A DNA stretch of 64,000 nt from an uncultured Lachnospiraceae bacterium (GTDB lineage Bacteria > Bacillota > Clostridia > Lachnospirales > Lachnospiraceae), in NCBI GenBank assembly GCA_910585905.1, contig CAJUID010000005.1, positions 1 through 64,000 on the forward strand, in the 5' to 3' direction. A program made the position numbers and the translations under genes. Position 1 is the stretch's first letter; each line of letters starts with the position of its first letter. Below, piece after piece: positions 17,342 through 26,581 of this stretch. Under the pieces are notes generated by a model that saw only the letters and a program-made list of their open reading frames with translations, was not told where the DNA came from and made no database searches.

Positions 17342-19340
17342 CTTCTCCTCCGATAAGCCCCTCAACCGCATATACTGGCACAGCAAGCTTTTTTCCCTTT
17401 AACTCATATTCCCCTGCAAACGCAGTACGGATACGCTCCTTCAACCGCTGCCTCATGTCCCCACTGATTAAAATCTGCCCTGGTGCAGCGATTCCCTCAA
17501 GCCTTGCAGCTGTGTTTACGGTATCTCCAATTGCAGTATAGTCCATACGCGTTTCACATCCAATATTTCCAATAACTGCCTCACCACACTGAATCCCTAT
17601 GCCAAACATTACCTGTTTACCATATTCCTTCTCACATCTTTCGCTTAAATAAGATGCATTGGAACACAAATCCAGCGCCGCACAGACCGCTTTGTACTCA
17701 TAATCCTCTAAATCTACCGGGGAATTAAATACTGCCATAGCAGCATCCCCAATAAACTTATCTAATGTGCCCTCATATTTTGAAACAGCCTGTGCAACCA
17801 GAGACAGATAATGGTTTAATATTTCCACAACTTGGACTGGCGGCAGGCACTCCGACAATGTGGTAAAGCCACGGATATCAACAAAAAGCACCGCAATATC
17901 CCTGCTTTCTACACCAATATGCGCCTCAAAAAGCCCATCCTTGCCCAACTCAGTGACAACACTTTCATCAACATATTTTTTAAAAACATCTTCTAATGCA
18001 TATTGATTCTGCAATGCAATCATATATCGGACGACTAGATTATATAGTGACACAACCACAATCAGTATAACCGGAACAAGAATATGGATATAATACCCCA
18101 AAAGATTCAGCCCCCAGCAAGATAATAGCTGCAGCACATTAACCAAAAGTGCAACCATAACCGTAAATTTATCGGAGCTGTATGATGTAGCAATAAAAAA
18201 TACAGCCATAAAAAATGCATAGTACACGGCCATAAACCCTTTTGATACCTGCTGTCCTGTTCTTTGTTCCAATAATGCCTCCAGAATATTTGCCTGAATC
18301 TCCAATTCAGTCATCTGAGTCTCACGCTGATTTGGCGCCATATAGGTATCAGCATCATCCTCTGTATAATCACCAACCAGCACTATGCAGTCTTTAAACG
18401 CATTTGGAGAAATCTTTCCGCTCAAAACATCGCTAAAAGAATACAATGCATACTCTTGTCCCTGCCTGGTATATGTAAAATTAAAGGAGTCTTCCTCATC
18501 AAGCTTTGGAAGCTGATATTCTTTACCTCTGATGTCCTGATACATCTTATAAGCGGCAATCGCAAAACTGTCAATCTCTTCCCCATCTACCGTGACACCT
18601 GAAAACGCATTCCTGACAAAACCATCATCTGAACTTCTTGTATTATTAATAATTCCGGCAGTAATCTCATTTCTTAACTCATCAAACGGCATTTTGACGT
18701 AGGAAATTTTCTGCCCGCCCATCATGTTCTCATTCTCATCCCAAGCATTCTCTTCTGATGAAGGCTCCTCCTTCAAGTCTATTGTAATGGGGGCATCGGG
18801 CAAATCATCAAATAACAATGCACCTTCCATTATAGCAAAAGCACTCATACAAACATTCTTATGCTGGCTACAGGCATCCACCAGCCCCTGGTCCCCAGCC
18901 TTATCTTTTCGGATACTAAAATCCAGGTCAATCCCAATGACGCTTGGGGCCATATCCTTATCCTTATTCAAAATATTGATCAGTTGTGCGGTTCTGTCCC
19001 TAGACCATTCCTTATATTTTCCTAATTTCTTTTCGGTCTTTTTATCAATGGAGATCATTTTAATGACCTGGTCATTCTGTTTTTTAGCAAATGCGTGGTA
19101 AATCGTATCGCTAAACTTCTGGTCAACCTGCTCAATAACACCACTGTAACTTAACCCTGCAGCAGCCATTGCAACGACCAGCGTTCCTAATATCAAATGT
19201 GTTGTCCCAATCATCCGCCGCCAATTATGCGCTTTTTCCCTTGCAATCCGCCTTGCCTCAGCCTTTGCTTCCTTTGTACGTTTCTTCACCTCAGCCTTTG
19301 CACGCTCCGCCCGTTTCTTGGTTCTTCCTAAAAAGCTCAC
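17334..19340 (-). CDS. CHASE2-domain class III adenylate/guanylate cyclase
   Basis: About 668 aa. A basic, Ala/Lys/Arg-rich N-terminal helix precedes one transmembrane segment (about 50-70). An extracellular CHASE2 sensor (about 75-370; DTIYHAF, VIGIDLDFS) is followed by about three transmembrane helices (375-460). The C-terminal cyclase domain (about 485-660) has LFVDIRGFTTLSE and FIGDAAMAVF (two metal-binding Asp) and DYTAIGDTVNTAARLEG (transition-state Asn and Arg). The product may be cAMP or cGMP; the specificity residues were not resolved. The start is a GTG at 19340 overlapping the fic stop by 4 bp, with GGGAG upstream; an ATG at 19358 is the alternative. Cyclic-nucleotide signalling of this type is uncommon in Lachnospiraceae. 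Confidence 0.85.
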   Translation of the reverse strand: MSFLGRTKKRAERAKAEVKKRTKEAKAEARRIAREKAHNWRRMIGTTHLILGTLVVAMAAAGLSYSGVIEQVDQKFSDTIYHAFAKKQNDQVIKMISIDKKTEKKLGKYKEWSRDRTAQLINILNKDKDMAPSVIGIDLDFSIRKDKAGDQGLVDACSQHKNVCMSAFAIMEGALLFDDLPDAPITIDLKEEPSSEENAWDENENMMGGQKISYVKMPFDELRNEITAGIINNTRSSDDGFVRNAFSGVTVDGEEIDSFAIAAYKMYQDIRGKEYQLPKLDEEDSFNFTYTRQGQEYALYSFSDVLSGKISPNAFKDCIVLVGDYTEDDADTYMAPNQRETQMTELEIQANILEALLEQRTGQQVSKGFMAVYYAFFMAVFFIATSYSSDKFTVMVALLVNVLQLLSCWGLNLLGYYIHILVPVILIVVVSLYNLVVRYMIALQNQYALEDVFKKYVDESVVTELGKDGLFEAHIGVESRDIAVLFVDIRGFTTLSECLPPVQVVEILNHYLSLVAQAVSKYEGTLDKFIGDAAMAVFNSPVDLEDYEYKAVCAALDLCSNASYLSERCEKEYGKQVMFGIGIQCGEAVIGNIGCETRMDYTAIGDTVNTAARLEGIAAPGQILISGDMRQRLKERIRTAFAGEYELKGKKLAVPVYAVEGLIGGEDE

Positions 19341-20236
19341 TTGAATTCTTTCTCCCATTCTACATAATTTACTATATACTTATCCTGCTCTTTTAACACC
19401 TCATAAAGATTATCATATACTGTTTTCAACATATACTGAATAAACGGTGTAATATCAAAATAATTATTTTCACTATTTTCTAACGCCTGATAATATGCAT
19501 CCGCTGTCTCATTAATTGTTTTACTGAGCGTCAATGCACTAAAATTCTCGAGTTCTGACCGGATAAGGAAATCGGAAGAAAGAAGCCTTGCAATCCGCCC
19601 ATTCCCATCACAGAAAGGATGCATATAGACAAAATAAAAATGTACAATAGCCATTTTTATATATGGAGACTTAATGTTTTCTCCATGATAAAATTCAAAA
19701 AACTGTTTCATACAGTAATCTAGCAGCTCAACATCTGGTGCTTGATGGGTTCCCACCATAACAACGCCCTTCCGGAACTTTTCGCCAGAAAGATGTGCAT
19801 TGTCGCAAACGCCATCGGTCACAATGCTCCACAAATCCACCAGCGTATCAACATCACGTTTCCGGCTGACATTTAAATATTTAACAGCACGGTATGTATT
19901 TAAAATCATTCTATCCCCTTTTGATTCACTGCGTTTTGCCCGGAATATTTCAAAAAGCTCATCAATTGATGTATCTGCCCCCTCAATTCTGCAGCTATGG
20001 AATGACTCTTCTTCAATACATATATCTGTATCAATATTTGTAATAGAAATATTTTGATACATCGCATCAATATCTTGCAGCAGTTTCGCCGGAACCGCCT
20101 GCGGACACCATGTCAGCGAATTTCCCATTGCATCGCGGATCGGAAGTTTTTCAAGCATTGCGCTCCGCTCTTCCAAACGCTTTGCTGCCCTTTGGTTTCC
20201 TAATTTTGCATCCCTCTCTAACTCTTTATAATCCAT
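19337..20236 (-). CDS. Fic family protein (putative AMP-transferase)
   Basis: The 299-aa protein has the full Fic signature HPFCDGNGRIAR (His206 catalytic, Asp/Asn/Arg for ATP binding). It also has an N-terminal SCRIEG at 81-86, which fits the inhibitory-helix motif [S/T]xxxE[G/N] of class II Fic enzymes. It is therefore probably self-inhibited and may both add and remove AMP (family knowledge). AAGGAGG lies just before the ATG. It is the first gene of a three-gene operon: the cyclase start codon overlaps its stop. There is no separate antitoxin gene next to it. The target protein is unknown. Confidence 0.9.
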   Translation of the reverse strand: MDYKELERDAKLGNQRAAKRLEERSAMLEKLPIRDAMGNSLTWCPQAVPAKLLQDIDAMYQNISITNIDTDICIEEESFHSCRIEGADTSIDELFEIFRAKRSESKGDRMILNTYRAVKYLNVSRKRDVDTLVDLWSIVTDGVCDNAHLSGEKFRKGVVMVGTHQAPDVELLDYCMKQFFEFYHGENIKSPYIKMAIVHFYFVYMHPFCDGNGRIARLLSSDFLIRSELENFSALTLSKTINETADAYYQALENSENNYFDITPFIQYMLKTVYDNLYEVLKEQDKYIVNYVEWEKEFK

Positions 20237-20351
20237 TACTGCCTCCTTATTATTAAATAATTTAGTACCAGTACAGCATAATTTATAAACTGGCCTACCA
20301 TATAATAGTTATAATATAATAAATGATATATTCAGTACAACAAATTGTCTA

Positions 20352-21302
20352 TCACGCCCCACCCTTGCTCAAACTGTATACTAAGTTACTAACAAACACA
20401 GACATTATTAAAAAGCATGACAGACAGGCAAGCAACACGCCCTTTATAATTCTCCAATAAAGTGGGAGTTCCTGAACCTGCTCCCCTTTTATCTCTCTTC
20501 TTTTGCTGCGGCGCAGCAGTATACAACAAACAGTTATATACAATGGCGCTCCCGCAAGATTAAACCACGAATAACTGTTAATTGTCTCTGACATATTGTC
20601 CAGCCCATAGAGACCAGAAGCAATCAGCGCACAAAAGTCGTTTAAACCATGTAAAAATGCCACAAACCAAAAACTATTTGTCCTTAAATAAATAGCCCCC
20701 AGCATAACCCCCAACAAACCAGCCATAATAGCCTGCACAATGGCACTCTCAAGTTTTACACCACTCAGCACATTTCCCATATGGCATACGCCAAATATCG
20801 CCCCCTGTATAAATAGCACAGTAAAAATTCCCTGGTCTGTCTTAGTAGAATATTTTTCACGCAGCAGATTTGTAAGAATCCCACGAAATACAAGCTCCTC
20901 TGCAAATCCAATCCCAAGCATGGCAAGAGTGAAACTTAAAATCTCTAAAAACGGAAGCGGCGTGCGGAATACATGCCCCTCTACTAAAAGATATGTCCCC
21001 AGATTACTTGCCAGGGCAATCCCGCAAACGGTCAACGGATAACCGCCTGTTCCTACATTATATAAAAACCCTCTGCTCTTTGTGGTAAAAATCCAGCCAT
21101 AACCAATTCTCCACACTATCAGGATCATAAAGGCACTGGCCGCCGCTGTCGCTAAAAACTGTAATAGATATACATTCTTATCTGTAATCTCTACCCCAAG
21201 TGCTACCAACAATAAAGGCAATAGAGTTAAGATCACAAGGTACAATAACGCCGTCACAATCCCAAAAAGAATCGGAAGCCTGTTTTTCATTCTCTTTAAC
21301 AT
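20352..21302 (-). CDS. CPBP family intramembrane metalloprotease
   Basis: This 316-aa polytopic protein has about eight transmembrane segments. The Abi/CPBP motifs are intact: EELVFRG (EExxxR), FGVCHMGN (FxxxH) and FLHGLNDF (HxxxN/D). Family members cleave membrane-bound substrates or serve in bacteriocin self-immunity and protein maturation. No bacteriocin precursor is visible nearby. The ATG at 21302 has GAAAGGGGA 5 nt upstream. It is divergent from the MATE gene. A second, fused CPBP protein lies at 24.5 kb. Confidence 0.85.
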   Translation of the reverse strand: MLKRMKNRLPILFGIVTALLYLVILTLLPLLLVALGVEITDKNVYLLQFLATAAASAFMILIVWRIGYGWIFTTKSRGFLYNVGTGGYPLTVCGIALASNLGTYLLVEGHVFRTPLPFLEILSFTLAMLGIGFAEELVFRGILTNLLREKYSTKTDQGIFTVLFIQGAIFGVCHMGNVLSGVKLESAIVQAIMAGLLGVMLGAIYLRTNSFWFVAFLHGLNDFCALIASGLYGLDNMSETINSYSWFNLAGAPLYITVCCILLRRSKRREIKGEQVQELPLYWRIIKGVLLACLSCFLIMSVFVSNLVYSLSKGGA

Positions 21303-21463
21303 AAAAATCCCCTTTCAAGATATAATATTGCATATCTAGAAACGAAAGCGCGTTTAAAGTCCACCCTAAATACACTCTACTTTAGCCGCAGCTCACGGTA
21401 AAAAATATGGTTATTATTTACAGTCAAACATGACATAGTAACAGTATACTACAAGATAAAACA

Positions 21464-21492
21464 TTGACAAGACATTTTTTTCCTCGTATGAT
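21464..21492 (+). promoter_or_regulatory. Sigma-A promoter of the MATE operon
   Basis: TTGACA (21464-21469), an exact 17-bp spacer, then TATGAT (21487-21492). The resulting leader of about 155 nt contains a hairpin, TTATACCAGC / GCTGGCATAA (about 21573-21595). This lies in the 350-bp gap 21303-21655, which holds no gene. Confidence 0.8.
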
Positions 21493-21655
21493 AAGTAGTG
21501 TTATTATTAGAACTTATTATCGTAGTTTATATAAGATATTTATGACGTATAAAAGTTTCAAACTTCCGATTATACCAGCTTTGCTGGCATAAACAACGTA
21601 TAAAAACTGTGTGGCTCTGTACCTGGCACAGATAGAAATGGAGGATTCGGCTGCT

Positions 21656-23062
21656 ATGAATACTAATCCACTGGGTGAGGAAAAAATAGGTACCCTGCTG
21701 AGAAAATTTGCTATCCCAAGCATTATCGCTATGCTGGTAAGTTCTCTTTATAATATTGTAGACCAGTTCTTTATCGGCCAAAGCGTCGGGGAACTTGGGA
21801 ATGCAGCGACAAATATCAGCTTTCCGCTGTCTATTTCCTGTATTGCCATTGCACTGCTATTTGGCATTGGAGGTGCCTCCTCTTTTAATATTGCATTAGG
21901 AAAAGGACAAACTATACCAGAAGAAGCTGAAAAAGCCCCTAATTATATTGGTAATTCTATCACTATGCTGATTAGCTGCGGCATTGTATTATGCCTGATT
22001 ACAGAAATCTTTTTAGATCCGCTGCTAGTCTTTTTTGGCTCACCAGACAATGTACTGCCATTTGCTAAAACCTACACGCGGATTGTCGCTTTCGGCTTTC
22101 CTTTCCTTATCCTGGCAACCGGGGGATGCCACTTAATCCGTGCAGACGGCAGGCCAAAATTTGCAATGTTTTGTAATCTGGCTGGCGCCATAATCAATAC
22201 TATTTTAGACGCGCTGTTTGTATTTGGTTTTCATTGGGGAATGGCAGGCGCAGCGGCAGCTACCGTAATTGGACAAGCCATCTCCGGTGCCATGGCAATC
22301 TGGATGCTTCTCCACGGTAAAAATATTTTTCTAAAAAAATCGCACTTTATACCGCATGGAATCTTTGTAAAACGGATTATTTCACTGGGTGCCGCTCCCT
22401 GCAGCAATCAACTTGCCATGATGCTAGTACAGATCGTAATGAATAAATCATTAAAATATTATGGCTCGCTTTCCATTTACGGTGAATCCATACCGATTGC
22501 CTGTGCCGGCATTATCACTAAAGTAAACCAGGTGTTTATGGCATTCGTAATCGGTATCTCACAGGGAGTGCAGCCCATTGTCAGCTTTAACTTTGGTTCT
22601 GGAAAATACAAGCGAGTAAAAAGTGCCTATCTGATGGCGGCATCCTATGGCTTTGTGCTTGCCTTGATTGCTTTCCTGCTCTTCCAATTTGCACCGAGAA
22701 AAATTATTTCGCTATTTGGAAATGGTTCAGATGCTTATTATTCCTTTGCTGAAAATTATTTCCGCATTTTTTTGTTCTTTACCTTTTTAAATTTTATGCA
22801 GCCAATCACTTCAAATTTCTTTACGGCAATCGGAAAACCAAAAGGAGGTATTTTTCTATCTCTGACAAGACAAATTATCTTTTTGTTGCCTCTTATCGTT
22901 GCATTGCCTCTATTTATGGGAATAGACGGTATTATGTATGCAGGCCCGGTTGCAGATTTTATGGCATGGCTAACTGCCATGGCTATGGTAGGCTATGAAC
23001 TACACCAGCCAGCCTACCGCGGTAAAACACTAAATATCGAGAAAAGTGAGGTACTAAAATGA
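21656..23062 (+). CDS. MATE family multidrug/Na+ antiporter
   Basis: This 468-aa membrane protein has about 12 hydrophobic segments in two similar halves (LVSSLYNIVDQFFIGQ near the N-terminus; APCSNQLAMMLVQIVMN in the second half). This is typical of MatE exporters, which expel cationic drugs or metabolites in exchange for Na+ or H+. The ATG at 21656 is chosen because GGAGG lies about 11 nt upstream; the frame remains open upstream to a GTG at 21611. The stop codon overlaps the start of the following lipoprotein gene (ATGA), so the two are translationally coupled. Substrate unknown. Confidence 0.9.
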   Translation: MNTNPLGEEKIGTLLRKFAIPSIIAMLVSSLYNIVDQFFIGQSVGELGNAATNISFPLSISCIAIALLFGIGGASSFNIALGKGQTIPEEAEKAPNYIGNSITMLISCGIVLCLITEIFLDPLLVFFGSPDNVLPFAKTYTRIVAFGFPFLILATGGCHLIRADGRPKFAMFCNLAGAIINTILDALFVFGFHWGMAGAAAATVIGQAISGAMAIWMLLHGKNIFLKKSHFIPHGIFVKRIISLGAAPCSNQLAMMLVQIVMNKSLKYYGSLSIYGESIPIACAGIITKVNQVFMAFVIGISQGVQPIVSFNFGSGKYKRVKSAYLMAASYGFVLALIAFLLFQFAPRKIISLFGNGSDAYYSFAENYFRIFLFFTFLNFMQPITSNFFTAIGKPKGGIFLSLTRQIIFLLPLIVALPLFMGIDGIMYAGPVADFMAWLTAMAMVGYELHQPAYRGKTLNIEKSEVLK

Positions 23063-24306
23063 AAAAATATTGGATACTACTCCTATTCTGTATTACACTC
23101 CTAGCGGGGTGCAGCATGCCTACTGAACCTAATTCACAAAATGAAAAACAGACACAGGATATTTCCCAGGAAAGTAGCAGTTCGGAATCCAAAGACAAAA
23201 CAGGCACTTCTAACAATCAGAAAACAGATAAAAAACAAAATGCTTCCAGAAAAAAGAAGTCCGCAAAGTCTGGTAAACTGAATGTCCATTTTATTGATGT
23301 CGGGCAAGGAGACTCTGCACTTATTACAATTGGCTCCCATGCTATGCTGATTGATGCCGGGGATAATTCTAAGGGTACGGCAGTCCAGCTCTATCTTCAA
23401 AAACAAGGCATCACACAGCTTGACTATGTAATTGGCACACACCCGGATTCTGACCATATTGGCGGATTGGATGTTGTCATCTATAAATTTGGATGCAAAA
23501 AGATTTTGATGCCTGACTGTTCCAATGATACCGCTACATACCGTGATGTACTCGACAGTATGAAATCCAAAGGATACAAAGCCATTCACCCGGAAACCGG
23601 GACAAAATATTCCTTTGGCGACGCATCTTTCACAATTACCGGGCCAGTCCGCAAATATAAGGAAACAAACGACAACTCCATTTCCCTGCGGCTGGTATAC
23701 GGGGACACTTCTTTCCTCTTTATGGGGGATACCACAGCCGAGACAGAACAAGATGTAATGGCCCAGACAAAAAATCTCCGCTCTGATGTTCTAAAAATCG
23801 CCCATCATGGCAGTAAATATAGTACATCAGAGGAATTTTTTAACCGAGTACAGCCTAAATGGGCTGTTATCAGCTGTGCTGAACAAAACCACTACGGTTT
23901 TCCAAGCGCAAGAGTCCTAAACTTAATGCGAAGCACTGGCACAAAGGTATTCCGCACTGACGAGCAGGGAAGCATTATAGCGGCAAGTGATGGTAATTCC
24001 ATTCAGTGGAACACCTCTCCCTCCACTACATGGAAATCTGGCGAAAATACCCAGTCCTCCTCCAACCAGACAGATGGCTTAGGGAAAGCAAAAATATCCT
24101 CCCAAAAGCAGCCAAATTCCAATAAGGCTTCTTCCAGCCAGGCAAAAAATGCAGCATACGTCCTAAACACAAGCTCGAAAAAGTTTCATAAATTAGACTG
24201 TGGAAGCATCAGACAGATGTCAAGCGAAAACACAGAATATACAAAAAAGAGCAGAGAAACACTGCTGCAGGAAGGTTACGCTCCCTGCGGTTCCTGCAAT
24301 CCTTAG
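23059..24306 (+). CDS. ComEC/Rec2-like metallo-beta-lactamase lipoprotein
   Basis: The 415-aa protein begins with a lipoprotein signal (LLAGC lipobox). A Ser/Lys-rich linker leads to a metallo-beta-lactamase fold domain (about 74-310). It has HFIDVGQGDSALI, the metal site THPDSDHIGG, FMGDTT and KIAHHGSKYST. It matches the soluble C-terminal domain of the DNA-uptake protein ComEC, but no ComEC channel is present. After a second Ser-rich linker, the C-terminus (about 365-415) has YVLNTSSKKFHKLDC and YAPCGSCNP, an Ada-type four-ligand metal-binding module. The protein sits outside the membrane. Nuclease activity is plausible but unproven. It is coupled to the MATE gene by ATGA overlap. Confidence 0.85.
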   Translation: MKKYWILLLFCITLLAGCSMPTEPNSQNEKQTQDISQESSSSESKDKTGTSNNQKTDKKQNASRKKKSAKSGKLNVHFIDVGQGDSALITIGSHAMLIDAGDNSKGTAVQLYLQKQGITQLDYVIGTHPDSDHIGGLDVVIYKFGCKKILMPDCSNDTATYRDVLDSMKSKGYKAIHPETGTKYSFGDASFTITGPVRKYKETNDNSISLRLVYGDTSFLFMGDTTAETEQDVMAQTKNLRSDVLKIAHHGSKYSTSEEFFNRVQPKWAVISCAEQNHYGFPSARVLNLMRSTGTKVFRTDEQGSIIAASDGNSIQWNTSPSTTWKSGENTQSSSNQTDGLGKAKISSQKQPNSNKASSSQAKNAAYVLNTSSKKFHKLDCGSIRQMSSENTEYTKKSRETLLQEGYAPCGSCNP

Positions 24307-24334
24307 TCAAATACCCCACGCGCAGCCGCCAAGT

Positions 24335-24444
24335 GCAAAGGAACTTTCAGTTCCTTGCAAGCTTGCGTTTGGATCGTTGCTTACACGAGAATAAAGCGCA
24401 CCGCCGACACTGGTGCGCTGGCAAAAAAGTTTCCGACTTTTTTG
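24335..24444 (+). terminator. Three successive hairpins ending the MATE operon
   Basis: Hairpin 1: GCAAAGGAACT / AGTTCCTTGC (24335-24358). Hairpin 2: AGCGCACC / GGTGCGCT (24395-24419). Hairpin 3: CAAAAAAGT / ACTTTTTTG (24422-24444), ending in T-rich sequence, which is the likely terminator. The compact array may also be a small repeated intergenic element. Confidence 0.5.
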
Positions 24445-24503
24445 TTCTCCTGCACACTGCCGTTTCGTCTGCTGTACCAAATTAAAAGATAGGATGGAAA
24501 TCT

Positions 24504-25553
24504 ATGGAGACAAGAAACTTATCAACCTTTTCTGCACGGCAGAATGAAAGAATTTTTGAAAATATGAGCGACGGCATTATGGCGATTAACCAAAATGGGC
24601 AAATCACCTATATGAATTCAGCCTGTGAACAGATTTTCGACACTTCGCTTGCCAATCTTAGGCAGAAATCTTTTGAAGATGCCTTTTTAGGCAACAAGAA
24701 AAATAAAGCATTTAATAAACTCTTTCTGGCAAGCCTCCGAAAAAATGTGATTCCAGAAAAAACAACTGTAAAATATGAGCAGGATGCAAAAATACAATAT
24801 CTTTCGGTCGATATTAGCCTAATCCATGAAGAAGGGGAAATAAATGAAGAACAAGATTTTCCTGGTATGGTTGTGTTGTTTGACGACCTCACCTCAAAAT
24901 ACCAGCTAAAGCAGCATGAGCATGACTTTGCCTATATTTTCGCCGGGCTGATCTTTTGCATCAGTATCTATCTGTCCATCTGGAGCTTGCTCCGCTTTAC
25001 GCTAAAGCTCCCATTAAAGACACCGTTTTATACCATGATGATAGAGGTCATGGCATTTATATTATTTTTAGAAATCATCTTTTTGACAAGCTTATCCTTA
25101 AAAGATATTGGATTAATCCCAAAGATATCAAGAATCAAGAAGAACCTGATAGAAACCTTTTTTATCGCCCTTACCGGATGCGCTGTGCTGTTACTTAGCA
25201 AAGTAATCTTCACCCTAATGGGAATACAGATTAAAAGTTATTTTATCGGCGGATCACCAGAAGGGGCATATACCTATCTTTTTACCGCATTTATTCAGGA
25301 ATTTCTGGCAAGAGGCGTAATCCAGACCAGCGTAAAATCCCTTATGCAAGTCAAATACCAAAAACAGTTTGGCGTTCTTTTAACCTCTCTGCTTTTCTCA
25401 CTAATGCATCTGCCATTTGGATTTATCTTTATGATTGGGGCATTTTTCTTAAGCATTGTACTTGGTTATCTATTTGAACGCCAAAAAGACCTCTGGGGCT
25501 GCGCTTTTCTCCATTGGAGCTGCGGATATCTCGCAATGTGCCTGTACTTCTAA
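24504..25553 (+). CDS. PAS domain fused to CPBP-type membrane protease-like domain
   Basis: The 349-aa protein has an N-terminal PAS domain (about 10-135; FENMSDGIMAINQNGQITYMN) and no signal peptide. Six or more membrane helices follow (about 150-345). The second half resembles CPBP proteases, but the motifs are altered: QEFLARG in place of EExxxR, FSLMHLPF (FxxxH kept) and a C-terminal HWSCGY instead of HxxxN/D. Catalysis is therefore doubtful; it may act as a sensor or binding protein. The start has GGATGGAAATCT before the ATG. The gene converges on and overlaps corA by 4 bp. The fusion is unusual. Confidence 0.75.
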   Translation: METRNLSTFSARQNERIFENMSDGIMAINQNGQITYMNSACEQIFDTSLANLRQKSFEDAFLGNKKNKAFNKLFLASLRKNVIPEKTTVKYEQDAKIQYLSVDISLIHEEGEINEEQDFPGMVVLFDDLTSKYQLKQHEHDFAYIFAGLIFCISIYLSIWSLLRFTLKLPLKTPFYTMMIEVMAFILFLEIIFLTSLSLKDIGLIPKISRIKKNLIETFFIALTGCAVLLLSKVIFTLMGIQIKSYFIGGSPEGAYTYLFTAFIQEFLARGVIQTSVKSLMQVKYQKQFGVLLTSLLFSLMHLPFGFIFMIGAFFLSIVLGYLFERQKDLWGCAFLHWSCGYLAMCLYF

Positions 25554-26491
25554 AGCATCTTTTTTCTCTTTAGGAGCAGAAGAAGCGCAATACAGATTGC
25601 AAGGCTCATCAAACAGACAATTCCGAAACCATATGGATGTGATGCAAACGGCATTCCATTGCTGTTTACATTCATTCCATATAGTCCAGAAATCAATGTG
25701 GGAATACCCATAACAAGCGTTACTGAGGTCAGAACCTTCATAACATTATTTAAGCGGTTATCTAATACCGAAGACATCAGCTCCCTGGTTCCATTAATAA
25801 TGTCACGGTAGATCATTGTCATTTCAATCGCCTGCCTGTTTTCTACGATAACATCATCTAATAAATCCTTATCATCTGGGTACTGTTCCAGCCTCTTATA
25901 TCTTGTCAGGCGGTCAAGAACTGCGCCATTTGCGCGAAGCGAGGTGGCAAAGTAGACCAATGTGGACTCCAATGCATGTAAATCTATCAAGTCGGCATCT
26001 TCTGTACTAATATCAATCCGTTCCTCAATCTCTGTGCGCTTCTTATCAATAATTCGCAGATGTGACTGGTATAATGAGGCAACGCGGAACAAAATCTGAT
26101 AGACAAAACGGAGCTTTTTCTTTGTGCTAAATTCCTTTACCCTTCCATTCATGAAAGCCTGCAGGACGGGCGTCTCCTCCGTACAAACCGTAATAATAAT
26201 ATCTCCTGTCAGGATAATGCCAAGAGGTATGGTTGTATAAGTTTCCTTATCATGGCGGATTTCCGTTGCCGGGATATCAACCAGGATCAAAGTATAGCCA
26301 TCCTCCAGCTCGACACGGGAACTTTCCTCCTCATCCAGGGCTGCCAATAAATCCTGGAGGTCAATATTGTATTCCTTTGCAATCTCCTCCCCCTCTGTCA
26401 TCGTAGGATTTACCATATCCACCCATACACCCGGTTCTATCTGCTCTTCCTCATGGATAATTCTGTCATCGGTCCGGAAAATCTTAACCAT
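25550..26491 (-). CDS. corA: CorA family magnesium/cobalt transporter
   Basis: This 313-aa protein has a large soluble N-terminal domain and two C-terminal transmembrane helices. The pore signature YGMN (in LYGMNVNSNGMPF) lies at the end of the first helix. It is a pentameric Mg2+ channel by family. It lies about 90 bp downstream of the mscS-type gene and may be the last gene of that operon. The ribosome binding site is weak (AGGTG). A second, diverged CorA homologue is encoded at 54.0-54.9 kb. Confidence 0.9.
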   Translation of the reverse strand: MVKIFRTDDRIIHEEEQIEPGVWVDMVNPTMTEGEEIAKEYNIDLQDLLAALDEEESSRVELEDGYTLILVDIPATEIRHDKETYTTIPLGIILTGDIIITVCTEETPVLQAFMNGRVKEFSTKKKLRFVYQILFRVASLYQSHLRIIDKKRTEIEERIDISTEDADLIDLHALESTLVYFATSLRANGAVLDRLTRYKRLEQYPDDKDLLDDVIVENRQAIEMTMIYRDIINGTRELMSSVLDNRLNNVMKVLTSVTLVMGIPTLISGLYGMNVNSNGMPFASHPYGFGIVCLMSLAICIALLLLLKRKKML

Positions 26492-26581
26492 GTCTCACAC
26501 CTGCTTCCTAATTTTATGTTTTTCTACACCATTATAGATGATTTGACTCTCCGCCACAACCCCAAAAACCGCGCCAAAATC

